Assembly (NCBI RefSeq): GCF_004341105.1 | Contig: NZ_SLZK01000002.1 | Span: 62,001 to 126,000 of the forward strand | Length of the DNA: 64,000 nt | DNA from: Rhizobium sp. BK418 | GTDB lineage: Bacteria; Pseudomonadota; Alphaproteobacteria; Rhizobiales; Rhizobiaceae | Direction of reading: 5' to 3' | Shown: in pieces, positions 1-8,124 of the stretch | Position numbering within the stretch: position 1 is the first letter of the stretch | Layout of the letters: each line of letters starts with the position of its first letter | Translations under genes and position numbers: made by a program | Notes under the pieces: model-generated | What the model saw: the letters and a program-made list of their open reading frames with translations, nothing else | Told to the model about the DNA's origin: nothing | Database searches by the model: none

Positions 1-1
1 C

Positions 2-832
2 ATGGTCGGACGCGATCTTGGGCATGGCGAAAGCCAACGCAGTTCGACCGCGAAGGAAGTACTGCTTTCCGTCCGGGATCTGTCGCTCGCCGTAACGGGC
101 CGGCGCGGTAGGCGCAACGTGCTGAAGGAGGTCGGTTTCGACCTTGCGGCAGGCGAAATTCTCGGCATAGGTGGGCTGCTCGGCGCCGGCCGGACGGAAA
201 TTCTGCAAGCCATTTATGGCGCGGCTGCCGGCCAGGTTGGCGGCAATATCTTCATCGACGGCAAGCCTGTGCGTCTCCGCTCTCCCGTCGAAGCGCGCCG
301 CCGCGGTATCTCGCTGCTCACCGAAGATCGCAAGTCACAAGGACTGCATCTGCGTGACACGATCACCGACAACATCGCCCTGCCCGTGGTCAATCGGCTA
401 GCACGTTTCGGCATTCGCAAATTTGGTTCGGAAGAGAAGCTGGCGACTGATGCGGTCAAGTCACTTGGTATTCGGGCCGCTGGCATCGATCAAGCCGCCG
501 GTACGCTCTCCGGCGGCAACCAGCAGAAGGTGGTGATTGCAAAGTGCCTTGCGGCGAATCCGAGAATCCTGCTTCTCGACGAGCCGACTCGCGGAATCGA
601 CGTCGGGGCGAAGCGGGAAATCTACGAGCTGATCTTCAAACTCGCCGCCGATGGTATCGCGATCATCGTCGTTAGCTCTGAGATGCCGGAACTTCTGTAT
701 CTGGCCGACCGCATCCTGGTTATGTCGGAGGGACGGCAGACCGGCATCCTGGATCGCGCCACCGCGACGGAAGAACGCATCATGCAGCTTGCCGCTCCGC
801 GGTCGGCACAGCGCGAAAAGGCAGTGCAATGA
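2..832 (+). CDS. Sugar ABC transporter ATPase (RbsA/MglA type), 5' truncated by window
   Basis: ATPase subunit of a CUT2-family sugar importer; it would drive uptake with the permease and binding protein encoded next. Only the second half of this normally ~500-residue protein is in the window, so the first ATP-binding domain lies to the left and the first visible ATG is an internal methionine in the inter-domain linker. The visible domain has a Walker A-like GLLGAGRT (about residues 58-65), the signature LSGGNQQ (about 169-175) and Walker B LLLDEPT (about 190-196), then GIDVGAKREIY, typical of the second RbsA domain. The stop overlaps the permease start as ATGA (829-832), which suggests translational coupling. 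The sugar cannot be told from the sequence. Confidence 0.93.
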   Translation: MVGRDLGHGESQRSSTAKEVLLSVRDLSLAVTGRRGRRNVLKEVGFDLAAGEILGIGGLLGAGRTEILQAIYGAAAGQVGGNIFIDGKPVRLRSPVEARRRGISLLTEDRKSQGLHLRDTITDNIALPVVNRLARFGIRKFGSEEKLATDAVKSLGIRAAGIDQAAGTLSGGNQQKVVIAKCLAANPRILLLDEPTRGIDVGAKREIYELIFKLAADGIAIIVVSSEMPELLYLADRILVMSEGRQTGILDRATATEERIMQLAAPRSAQREKAVQ

Positions 833-2142
833 ATCTCATTCTCAGGACCAAGCTCTATTGGGGACTGATCTCGATTTTCCTGATCGGGGTGCTCGCGTCG
901 CCGACGACATCGTCCGGCAAGAACATCTTCCTGTCGGCCGGCAACCTTCTCGACGTGCTGCGTCAGGTTTCGACGACCGGACTAATTGCAACCGGCATGA
1001 CCGCCGTCATCCTGACGGGCGGCATCGACCTGTCGGTCGGCTCGATGATGGCGATCTGCAGCGTGGTTTGCGCCATGCTGCTTACCGTTCCGGGCGACAC
1101 ATCAGCGGTGTGGATCGGCATACCCTCCGTCTGTCTCGCCGCACTGGTGATCGGCGCGGCCGGTACGCGCTTTCTGTTTCTCAATATCGAAAAATCACGG
1201 GGCGCCGGAGCCCGGGACACAGCGCTCGACAGGGTGAGGGGCATCGGCATTCCGGCCGTAGTCGGCCTTCTGCTCTGCGCCTTGCTGCTCTTCTATCTTC
1301 TGCCGCAGATCGACCGCAAGTTCGGCGTGATCGGCGTCCTGCTGATCACGCCCGCGGTCGGCCTGCTATTCGGGACGATCAATGGCGTTGTCATCGTCGC
1401 CGGCCGGCTGCAGCCTTTCATCGTTACGCTGGCGATGATGGTCACCGCGCTCGGGATCGCGCGGCTGACGGCGGGGCAGAACAATGCCGTTTTGCCGGTA
1501 TATACCGGATCGAACGCAACGGAGGACTTCGAGAACCTCCGTTCGCTGGTCTTCGGCATCGTGCCGACGCCTGGCATCTTCTTCCTGGCAGCGATCATTC
1601 TTTATGCCGCCGTGCTCAGGTTGACGCCGTTTGGTCGCTATATTTATGCCATTGGCGGTAACGAGGAGGCCGCGCGCCTTTCGGGCATCGACAGCGGCAA
1701 TATCAAGATTGTCGCCTATGCGCTTTCCGGCCTGCTAGCCGGCATCGCCGCCGTGCTTTACGTCGCGCAGTACCGCCAGGGCAAACCCGATGCCGGCGCC
1801 GGCCTTGAACTCGATGCCATAGCGGCAGTGGTGATCGGCGGCACCAGCCTGATGGGCGGCCGTGGCGGACTAGCCGGCACCTTCTGCGGCGTCCTCATTT
1901 TCGGCCTGCTCTCCAATATCCTGCAATTGCACAACATCGATTCCAATCTCCAGCTGGTGCTGAAGGGATTGATCATCGTCGGTACCGTGCTTGTCCAGGA
2001 GCGCAACGCCAGTGACATTCTCTCGCGTTTCCAGCTCATGATGCCGAAGACGGTGAGAAATCCAACGTCCGCGGAGGAGCGGTCGTCAAAAGAGATCCTG
2101 TCTCTTAACAACCTCGGAGGAAACGAAAATGAAACGTCGTGA
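829..2142 (+). CDS. Sugar ABC transporter permease (RbsC-like), unusually long
   Basis: Inner-membrane permease of the same CUT2 importer. Family hallmarks are seen: an N-terminal block with GGIDLSVGS (about residues 64-72), the FIVTLAMM segment, and the C-terminal AVVIGGTSLMGGRGG motif followed by TLAGT-like residues. At 437 residues it exceeds the usual ~320-340. The excess is a hydrophobic-plus-charged insert at about residues 95-175 (it contains IEKSRGAGARD) and a polar tail of about 40 residues. The start overlaps the ATPase stop. The end overlaps the binding-protein start by 14 bases, so the three genes form one operon. Confidence 0.93.
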   Translation: MNLILRTKLYWGLISIFLIGVLASPTTSSGKNIFLSAGNLLDVLRQVSTTGLIATGMTAVILTGGIDLSVGSMMAICSVVCAMLLTVPGDTSAVWIGIPSVCLAALVIGAAGTRFLFLNIEKSRGAGARDTALDRVRGIGIPAVVGLLLCALLLFYLLPQIDRKFGVIGVLLITPAVGLLFGTINGVVIVAGRLQPFIVTLAMMVTALGIARLTAGQNNAVLPVYTGSNATEDFENLRSLVFGIVPTPGIFFLAAIILYAAVLRLTPFGRYIYAIGGNEEAARLSGIDSGNIKIVAYALSGLLAGIAAVLYVAQYRQGKPDAGAGLELDAIAAVVIGGTSLMGGRGGLAGTFCGVLIFGLLSNILQLHNIDSNLQLVLKGLIIVGTVLVQERNASDILSRFQLMMPKTVRNPTSAEERSSKEILSLNNLGGNENETS

Positions 2143-3094
2143 TTTGCTAAAGCTTGCTGTCGCAACAACCGCACTCGCCACCACGGCCCTGATCACGGTC
2201 AATTCGGCCGCGGCTGCCGACAAGAAATGGCGCATCGGCTTCTCGCAGGCGACAACGATCGAGCCCTGGCGTGCGCAATTCAACAAGGACATTATCGCCG
2301 AGGCCGCTAAACATCCCGAAGTCGAATTGATCATCACCGATGGTGAGGACAAAACTGAGAAACAGGTAGCGGACGTTGAAAACCTGATCCGCCAGGAAGT
2401 CAACGCACTGCTGGTATCGCCGAAAGAATCGGCTGGCCTTACCGGCGCGGTGCAGGAAGCCATCGATGCAAAAATTCCGGTCTTCGTACTCGACCGCAAC
2501 GTCGACACCGATAAATATGTGCAGTTCGTCGGCGGCGACAACAAGCTGATCGGCGAGGCGGCCGGCCAGTATGCCGTTGAGCTTCTGGGTGGCAAAGGAA
2601 AAGCCAAAGGAACCGTCGTCGAAATCTGGGGTGGCATGGGGACGCAGCCGGCCCATGACCGGCACGACGGCTTTCATGAATTCACGGACAAGGAGCCGGG
2701 GATAAAATATCTGCTGGATCAGCAGTCGGGCGACTGGAAGCAGGATCAGGCCTACAACATCATGGCGACTGCGCTGCGCAACAACGAGCACATCGATCTG
2801 GTCTACGGCCACAATGATCCGATGGCTTACGGCGCCTATCTCGCAGCCAAAGATGCCGGCCGCGACAAAGAGATGAAATTCATCGGCATTGACGGCCTGC
2901 CGAACGAAGGTGTGCAGCTCGTCAACAAGGGAGAGCTGACGGCAACCTTCGTCTACGCAACGCCCGGCGCGGAGGGGCTGCGTCAGGCCATCAAGTATCT
3001 GAATGGCGAGAAGGTCGAGAAGACCGTCGTCCTGCCCACCATGAAGATTACCAAGGAAAACGCGCCTGACATCCTCAAAGCCAATGGACTGTAA
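2129..3094 (+). CDS. Periplasmic sugar-binding protein of CUT2 ABC transporter
   Basis: Periplasmic substrate-binding protein (peripla_BP_4 / RbsB-like fold, 321 residues), delivering a sugar or polyol to the permease encoded upstream. It starts with a signal peptide: MKRR followed by a hydrophobic alanine/threonine stretch ending NSAAAADKK. Internal features typical of the family are VDVENLIRQEVNALLVSPKES, FVLDRNVD and GHNDPMAYGAYLAA. The start is fixed by a good GGAGG ribosome site at 2117-2121, inside the end of the permease gene. The EPW and YtfQ-like segments hint at a furanose or polyol ligand, but this is only a guess. A hairpin at 3109-3140 closes the operon. Confidence 0.92.
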   Translation: MKRRDLLKLAVATTALATTALITVNSAAAADKKWRIGFSQATTIEPWRAQFNKDIIAEAAKHPEVELIITDGEDKTEKQVADVENLIRQEVNALLVSPKESAGLTGAVQEAIDAKIPVFVLDRNVDTDKYVQFVGGDNKLIGEAAGQYAVELLGGKGKAKGTVVEIWGGMGTQPAHDRHDGFHEFTDKEPGIKYLLDQQSGDWKQDQAYNIMATALRNNEHIDLVYGHNDPMAYGAYLAAKDAGRDKEMKFIGIDGLPNEGVQLVNKGELTATFVYATPGAEGLRQAIKYLNGEKVEKTVVLPTMKITKENAPDILKANGL

Positions 3095-3108
3095 GCAGGC
3101 TGAGACGA

Positions 3109-3140
3109 CGATGCTCCCGGCACCTGTGTCGGGAGCATCG
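3109..3140 (+). terminator. Hairpin after the sugar transporter operon
   Basis: An 11-bp perfect stem (CGATGCTCCCG pairing with CGGGAGCATCG) with a 10-base loop begins 14 bases after the stop of the binding-protein gene. No clear T run follows, so it may be a weak terminator or an mRNA-stabilising hairpin. Confidence 0.6.
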
Positions 3141-3233
3141 ACCCGTTCCCCTTCGTCCCAGACTTGATCAATCGTGCCCAACGCACCACATTTGCGCACG
3201 AAAAGAGATTGCCCCCGGCGAAAGGAGCACTCC

Positions 3234-3647
3234 ATGGCCGAAACGACCGCCACCCCAAAAGTTCACAGGACCGATGCCGAATGGAAGGAACTGCTGACTC
3301 CCGAGCAGTACCGCATCACCCGCCAGCATGGCACCGAACGCGCCTTTACCGGCCCCTATTGGGATTCTTTCGAGACCGGTCTCTACCGCTGCGTCGGCTG
3401 CAATGCCCCGCTCTTCCGCTCCGACACGAAATTCGATGCCGGATGCGGCTGGCCGAGCTATTTCGAGCCGGTTTCGCCTGATGCCGTGACCGAGCACCGC
3501 GATACCACCTATGGCATGGTGCGCACGGAAATCCGCTGCGGCACGTGCGAGGCCCATCTCGGCCACGTCTTTCCCGACGGGCCGCCGCCGACCGGCCTGC
3601 GCTATTGCATCAACGGGCATTCGATGGTTTTCGAGCCCGGCAAGTAA
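3234..3647 (+). CDS. msrB: Peptide-methionine (R)-S-oxide reductase
   Basis: Repairs oxidised methionine (R-sulfoxide form) in proteins. The 137-residue protein has the full MsrB pattern: zinc-binding CVGC and CGTC pairs, GCGWPSYF, and the catalytic cysteine in RYCINGHS near the C-terminus. No signal peptide is seen, so it is cytoplasmic. The start at 3234 (MAETTATPK) is chosen because AAAGGAG lies 8 bases upstream; an earlier in-frame GTG at 3174 has no ribosome site. It stands alone after the sugar operon. Confidence 0.95.
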   Translation: MAETTATPKVHRTDAEWKELLTPEQYRITRQHGTERAFTGPYWDSFETGLYRCVGCNAPLFRSDTKFDAGCGWPSYFEPVSPDAVTEHRDTTYGMVRTEIRCGTCEAHLGHVFPDGPPPTGLRYCINGHSMVFEPGK

Positions 3648-4032
3648 GGGAAAGCAGCCCTCCAACGCGCCCGCGGCTGCCGCAAGCAATTCGTGAAGCT
3701 ATCCTGCGGGTACGTCTTCCGCGAACGCCGGTGTTCGCGGTGTCAAAAAGATTCAATGCAAGACCGTCGCTTCAATTGGAATCTGCGACGAGCACAGCCG
3801 CCGCTTTTCGGGGTTGATCCTCATTTACGGGCTGAGCCGCATTCGACAATTTCCAGACTAGTCGAACTTGGTCTTCTTGATCGCATCGAAGTTTTACGGT
3901 ATCGATATTTATGAGGTACGTACCTCATAAAGCCATTCGCGCGGCTCCGGCTCATCGAGTGGTGCTAGAATTTTCTGACGCTGAGAATGAAAACGGAACG
4001 CCGGGCAAGGCTGATCAAACCGTCGAGAGCAT
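3648..4032. other. Intergenic region with no convincing gene
   Basis: About 385 bases between msrB and the next gene. A 73-codon open frame at 3693-3914 has no ribosome site and no recognisable family. The only structured element is a perfect 24-bp palindrome at 3908-3931, listed separately. Confidence 0.5.
3908..3931. promoter_or_regulatory. Perfect 24-bp palindrome, candidate operator
   Basis: The half site TTTATGAGGTAC is followed directly by its exact reverse complement, with no spacer, 102 bases before the start at 4033. This length and perfection suggest a dimeric repressor site, or a symmetrical hairpin in the leader. No regulator gene is adjacent, so the cognate protein is unknown. 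Confidence 0.5.
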
Positions 4033-4686
4033 ATGATGAATGAGTTCAAGCTTAATCCAGAATTTGCCATAGGAGATGAACAATCTCTTCGAAGTCTCTT
4101 CGACGCCACTCACGCCCTGGCAATACTGAAGTGCCAGGATACTCTTGGCGAGCATGCGCGGGAGTTTATCAGGCGTTCGCCGTTCTTGTGCATCGGCACA
4201 CAAAATCCCGATGGAAAAGCAGATGTCAGTCCTCGCGGCGATCCTGTCGGTTTCGTTAAAATTCTGGATGAGCGCACACTGGCCATACCAGATCGACCGG
4301 GCAATAACCGCCTGGACACTCTGGTCAACATCATCGCCAACCCGAGCGTTGGACTGCTATTCATCATTCCTGGGTTTGACGACACATTGCGCGTGAATGG
4401 GCAGGCCACTCTGGTAAATGATCCTGAACTGCTGAAGAGCATGAGTGTCAATGATCGCGCGCCCAAACTCGCGATCGTGGTTAAAGTGAATGAAGTTTTC
4501 ATGCATTGCGCCAAGGCCTTTCGGCGCTCTCATTTATGGAGCCCGGAACATTTCCAAGATCGCACCGAGATGCCCTCTCTCATGAAGATCATTCTGGACG
4601 AAACAACGGGCGCGCCCAGCAATAAGGACGAGATGCGCCAAATGGACGACGAGCTGGAAAAAGATTACCAGAAGACACTTTATTAG
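4033..4686 (+). CDS. Pyridoxamine 5'-phosphate oxidase-like FMN-binding protein
   Basis: A 217-residue protein of the pyridoxamine-phosphate-oxidase-like split-barrel family (the MSMEG_1061-type subgroup), probably binding FMN or F420-like flavin. The N-terminal half has the usual FLCIGTQNPDGKADVSPRGDP strand pair, then DRPGNNRLDTLVNI, the phosphate-contact region of the family, and VNEVFMHCAKAFRRSHLW near the end. It is not PdxH; members act in detoxification or are uncharacterised. ATG at 4033 or the next codon 4036 may be used; the ribosome site is weak (GAGAG). A long palindrome lies upstream at 3908-3931. The gene stands alone, convergent with the next. Confidence 0.85.
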   Translation: MMNEFKLNPEFAIGDEQSLRSLFDATHALAILKCQDTLGEHAREFIRRSPFLCIGTQNPDGKADVSPRGDPVGFVKILDERTLAIPDRPGNNRLDTLVNIIANPSVGLLFIIPGFDDTLRVNGQATLVNDPELLKSMSVNDRAPKLAIVVKVNEVFMHCAKAFRRSHLWSPEHFQDRTEMPSLMKIILDETTGAPSNKDEMRQMDDELEKDYQKTLY

Positions 4687-4779
4687 CCGTTTGATACGCG
4701 CAGATAGTCTGCGGCGGAAACATCAAATTTCGCCACAGATGGTGCTCCAGTTAAGAGCAGGCCCTACCGGATTCGCTTC

Positions 4780-5850
4780 TTACATCAGGCCAGCGGGCGG
4801 GATGAGCGGCGAGCGCCTGCCTTCCAGCACATGCTCCGCGGCAAGCCGGCCGAGCAGCGGCGCGAGGATAACGCCGGGATGGCCGACCGCAGCATAGGCA
4901 CCCTCAACGCCGGGCAGGAAACCCAGCCGCGGCATTCCATCGGAGAAGAAGGGCCGGTAACCGGCGACGGCCTCGACTAGTGACACGCGCTCGGGCAAGC
5001 GCAGGCGCTCATGCATGATCTTCAATATCCGCCGGCCTACACTTTCCGGCGCGTTTTCCTCGCGATCATCGATATAGCCCTTGGCGACGTTCAGCCTGTT
5101 GTCCGCGGATTGGCGGATTTCCAGGCCGGGGCCTCGGAGGATGCGGCTTAGCACGGGTTCGGTGCAGCTGTAGCGCAGGATGATCGACGGTGAGGCTTCG
5201 ACACCGGTGCGGAAGCCGAGGTTTTCTGCCAGCCGGTCAACGGCAGTTCCGGCGGTCAGGATCACGAGATCGGCTTCGATCACGCCGCCATCGTCGAAGC
5301 GCACACCGGTTACTATGTTGCCTGAAAGGGTAAGGCTTCCGACCTTGCGGCCGAAGGTGGCGGTTATGCCGGCGGCATCGATCAGATCCCGCGCCAGCCT
5401 TGCAGGATCGAGCGCGAGATCGAGGGGCGAAAAGATGGCGCAGGCGGGAGGCTTGAGCAAATTGGGCTCCCATGCGGCGATCGTCGCGGCATCGACCAGT
5501 TCGACATCCGTCCCCGCAGTGCGATGGGCCGCGGCGAAGGCCTCGGTTTCAGCGGGGCTTGCAAGCCAGAAGAGCGAACCGGCGCGCGCGGCCACGAAGA
5601 CACCAGGCAGATCTGCCTGCAGGCGGGCATATTCGACGAGCGCCTCCTGCACGAGGCCGTAATTTATGGCTCCCGGCGCAATATTGATGATATTCACCCA
5701 GCCGAAGGCGCTTGACGTCACGCCGCTGCCTGCGGCCACGCCCTCCTCCACCATATGGACCTCGGTTCCGCGCCGAGCAAAATGGAAGGCGAGCGAGGCT
5801 CCGACAATGCCGGCGCCGACAATGATGACGCGTATCTTCGCAGGTGCCAT
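4780..5850 (-). CDS. FAD-dependent oxidoreductase (DadA / glycine oxidase family)
   Basis: A 356-residue flavoprotein of the DAO family, which oxidises amino acids or other amines. The N-terminus carries the dinucleotide-binding motif VIIVGAGIVGASLAFHFARRG (written here as a description; key residues GxGxxG at about 12-17) and a glutamate at the end of the second strand. A second FAD contact is GVTSSAFGWVN. The C-terminus has AVGHPGVILAPLLGRLAAE, the usual last FAD contact. AGGAGG stands 9 bases before the ATG at 5850. The gene is divergent from the acetyltransferase at 5926. The substrate cannot be predicted. Confidence 0.88.
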   Translation of the reverse strand: MAPAKIRVIIVGAGIVGASLAFHFARRGTEVHMVEEGVAAGSGVTSSAFGWVNIINIAPGAINYGLVQEALVEYARLQADLPGVFVAARAGSLFWLASPAETEAFAAAHRTAGTDVELVDAATIAAWEPNLLKPPACAIFSPLDLALDPARLARDLIDAAGITATFGRKVGSLTLSGNIVTGVRFDDGGVIEADLVILTAGTAVDRLAENLGFRTGVEASPSIILRYSCTEPVLSRILRGPGLEIRQSADNRLNVAKGYIDDREENAPESVGRRILKIMHERLRLPERVSLVEAVAGYRPFFSDGMPRLGFLPGVEGAYAAVGHPGVILAPLLGRLAAEHVLEGRRSPLIPPAGLM

Positions 5851-5925
5851 GGCGGGAGTCCTCCTGTAGAACCGAACCGGGAACCGGCGCGGCTTAGGCG
5901 TGCTCCATGACAGAGGGATGAAACG

Positions 5926-6465
5926 ATGACGGCCATGCGGGAAATCCTGCGCAGCGACCGGCTGGTGTTGCGCGAAATCACCGTTGCGGACCTACCGGCG
6001 CTCGAGCGCATCTTCGGCGACCCGCTGTGCATGCGCCATTACCCTTCCGTGAAGGATGGCGCGGCAACGCGGGATTTCTTCGAAAGGCTTGCCTTCGGAA
6101 GCTACGAGAAAAATGGCTTCGGCCTCTGGGCGATGATCGATCGTCGGAGCGGCGATCTGCTCGGCGACTGCGGGATCACGCTGCAGGAAACGTCGAGTAG
6201 GACAGAGCCGGAGATCGGCTACCATCTCTGGCGAGATCATTGGGGCAAGGGCTATGCCACCGAGGCTGCAACTGCCTGTCGCGACCATGCCTTCTCGGTG
6301 ATGGGATTGTCGCGCATCGTCAGTATCGTCAGCCTGGAAAATCTCCCCTCGCAGAAGGTCGCCGAGCGGGTACATCAGAGGAGAGAGATATTCAGCAAGC
6401 AGAATGCGGCCGGCGAGACGGTCGAGCGCTATCTCTACATCAGCGAAAAAACATCAGGCACATGA
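5926..6465 (+). CDS. GNAT acetyltransferase, RimJ/RimL type
   Basis: A 179-residue GNAT N-acetyltransferase with the RimJ/RimL layout: LRSDRLVLREITVADLPAL at the start, GDCGITLQ and EIGYHLWRDHWGKGYATEA, where the GKGYATEA loop binds acetyl-CoA. The final family motif, normally N-x-x-S-x-x-V-A-E-x-x-G-M/F, here reads NLPSQKVAERVHQRREIF, so the usual glycine pair is missing; this may be a small local change or indel pair. The AGGGA ribosome site lies about 8 bases upstream. The stop overlaps the methyltransferase start as ATGA (6462-6465), indicating a two-gene operon. Confidence 0.88.
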   Translation: MTAMREILRSDRLVLREITVADLPALERIFGDPLCMRHYPSVKDGAATRDFFERLAFGSYEKNGFGLWAMIDRRSGDLLGDCGITLQETSSRTEPEIGYHLWRDHWGKGYATEAATACRDHAFSVMGLSRIVSIVSLENLPSQKVAERVHQRREIFSKQNAAGETVERYLYISEKTSGT

Positions 6466-7208
6466 GCACGGTTTCCGACGATCCCCTCTACCGCGACCCT
6501 TCCCTTGCGCAATTTTACGACGCGGCCAATCGCTGGGGTCCGGATTTCGATTTCTGCGTGAAGCTTGCGGAAGGTGCGCAGTCTGCACTCGACCTTGGCT
6601 GCGGCACCGGCGAGCTGACGGCTGCCCTTGCTGCGACGCGTATCGTCACCGGCGTCGATCCGGCTGCGGCAATGCTCGATATCGGCAGATCGCGGCCGGG
6701 TGGCGACCGGGTGGAATGGGTCGAGGGCGACGCCCGCATCGTTCGCCTCGGCAGGAAATACGATCTCGTCGTGCTGACGGGGCACGCCTTTCAGGTTTTC
6801 CTGACGGAAGAAGACCAGCGCTCAGCACTCGCCACGATCGCAGCCCATCTCAGCCCTGCCGGCCGCTTCGTGTTCGATACACGCAATCCCGGTTTTCGAG
6901 GAGAGCGTGATGTGCGCCACAGCAGCGTGCGTCAGCTCGAACATGCGCAGCTTGGAACGGTCGAGGCCTCGGACGAGTCGCATTACGACGAGGCGACCGG
7001 CATTCTTTCCTATGAGAACGTCTATCGTGTTCGTGCGACGGGTGAGCGTTTCGCCGGCCGCTCGAAAATCCTCTATACCCCACGCGACAAGCTCTCGGGC
7101 ATGATGCGCGATGCCGGGCTAACCGTCGATGTATGGTATGGCGACTGGGAGGGCAGCCCATTCCACGTGCGCTCGCGCGAGATTATCCCGGTTGGTCGAC
7201 TTGCCTGA
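6462..7208 (+). CDS. Class I SAM-dependent methyltransferase
   Basis: A 248-residue methyltransferase of unknown substrate. SAM-binding motif I is ALDLGCGTGELTAAL (about residues 43-57), followed by TGVDPAAAML (motif II region), VEWVEGDAR and LVVLTGHAFQVFL (post-motif). FVFDTRNPG follows, as in the YcgJ/UbiE-like small-molecule methyltransferases. The start ATG overlaps the stop of the acetyltransferase gene by four bases, so translation is probably coupled. The pairing of acetyltransferase and methyltransferase does not name a pathway. Confidence 0.88.
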   Translation: MSTVSDDPLYRDPSLAQFYDAANRWGPDFDFCVKLAEGAQSALDLGCGTGELTAALAATRIVTGVDPAAAMLDIGRSRPGGDRVEWVEGDARIVRLGRKYDLVVLTGHAFQVFLTEEDQRSALATIAAHLSPAGRFVFDTRNPGFRGERDVRHSSVRQLEHAQLGTVEASDESHYDEATGILSYENVYRVRATGERFAGRSKILYTPRDKLSGMMRDAGLTVDVWYGDWEGSPFHVRSREIIPVGRLA

Positions 7209-7223
7209 GCCTGGGTCTTTTAC

Positions 7224-7259
7224 GCAATTCCAAACGCAAAACCGGTTTGCTGAAATTGC
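7224..7259. repeat. Rhizobial-type intergenic palindromic repeat
   Basis: GCAATTCC..AACG..AAAACCGG..TTTGCTGAAATTGC resembles the short imperfect palindromes scattered between genes in Rhizobiaceae. Terminal arms are GCAATT and AATTGC, with an inner CAAAC/GTTTG stem. It fills the gap between two convergent genes and could terminate both. Relatives are at 33196-33243 and 48659-48702. Confidence 0.5.
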
Positions 7260-7958
7260 TTAGTCCTGCTCCTGCGGGCAGGGCCAGTTCGAAGGGACGG
7301 AAAGCCCCGGAGGCAGCTTGGTGGAGGAATCGCCGCAGGCGAGATCGATCTGCGCCTGCTGCAGACCAGTGGCGGCGGACAAATCCAGCCCCTCGATGCG
7401 GGTCAGAAACATGAAGGCGCGGTCGAAACTGATCGGGCCATCATAACTTGCACCGGTCAGATCGGCGCGGGAGAGATTGGCGAGCGCGAAGCTGACGCCG
7501 GTCAGCACCGCCTTGTCGAAATTGGCACGGCCGAGCTCAGCCTTCTCGAAATTCGCCTTGGTCAGCTGCGCGCCTGTGAAATCCGCCCGCTGCAGCTCTG
7601 CACCGGCAAAGTTTGCACCATCGGCGACAGCGCCGGCAAAAGTCGATCGATAGGCTTCGATTTTTGCGAAGTTGGCGCCTTGGACGGTGGCGCCTCCTAG
7701 CGAGGCCCGCACGAAGGTCGCCTTTTCCGCATTCGCGGAGTTGAGGTTCGCACCGCCGAGATCGGTCAAAGAAAAATCCGTGCCGACGAGATTGGCGCCC
7801 TGGAGGTCGCTGCCCTGAAGCATCAGGTTCTTCTTGGTGCATTCCTGCCAGTCCAGCTTCGGCGAAGCCGTACTGCCGCAACTGGCGGCCATTGCGGGCA
7901 GCGAATAGGCCGCTATAGCCAGGAAAGCCGAAAGACCGAGCACCGGGCGTCCAAACAT
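7260..7958 (-). CDS. Secreted pentapeptide-repeat protein
   Basis: A 232-residue protein with a signal peptide (MFGRPVLGLSAFLAIAAYS, cleavage after SLPAMA) and then a run of pentapeptide repeats of the A(D/N)Lxx type from about residue 50 to 170 (LQGANLVGTDFSLTDLGGAN, ADGANFAGAELQRADFTGAQ and others). Such repeats fold into a right-handed quadrilateral beta helix. A conserved-looking C-terminal part has a Cys pair (LACGDS, WPCPQ) that may form a disulfide. It is predicted periplasmic; the function is unknown. The start at 7958 is chosen because GAGGAG lies 6 bases upstream. A 15-bp tandem repeat lies in its upstream region. Confidence 0.85.
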   Translation of the reverse strand: MFGRPVLGLSAFLAIAAYSLPAMAASCGSTASPKLDWQECTKKNLMLQGSDLQGANLVGTDFSLTDLGGANLNSANAEKATFVRASLGGATVQGANFAKIEAYRSTFAGAVADGANFAGAELQRADFTGAQLTKANFEKAELGRANFDKAVLTGVSFALANLSRADLTGASYDGPISFDRAFMFLTRIEGLDLSAATGLQQAQIDLACGDSSTKLPPGLSVPSNWPCPQEQD

Positions 7959-8045
7959 CAACCTCTCCTCTACGAGTCGTGCCATCAGAGATTTTCTACA
8001 AGGCGCAGACTACGATAAAAATATGGTTAGTGCCCCGCCGGCAAT

Positions 8046-8105
8046 CAATCTGGACATGGGCAATCTGGACATGGGCAATCTGGCTTTGGGCAATTCGGTT
8101 ACGGG
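8046..8105. repeat. Four tandem 15-bp repeats
   Basis: Units start at 8046, 8061, 8076 and 8091. The first two are identical (CAATCTGGACATGGG); the third and fourth keep CAAT and GGG but drift in between. The array lies 88-147 bases upstream of the pentapeptide gene start. Read on the + strand it encodes NLDMG-NLDMG-NLALG-NSVTG, a pentapeptide-like period. Confidence 0.85.
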
Positions 8106-8124
8106 CAATCCGGAGACGACCCTG

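Noticed and set aside
3693..3914. 73-codon plus-strand frame after msrB
   Set aside because: No ribosome site, no family, and poor amino-acid make-up; kept only as an intergenic note.
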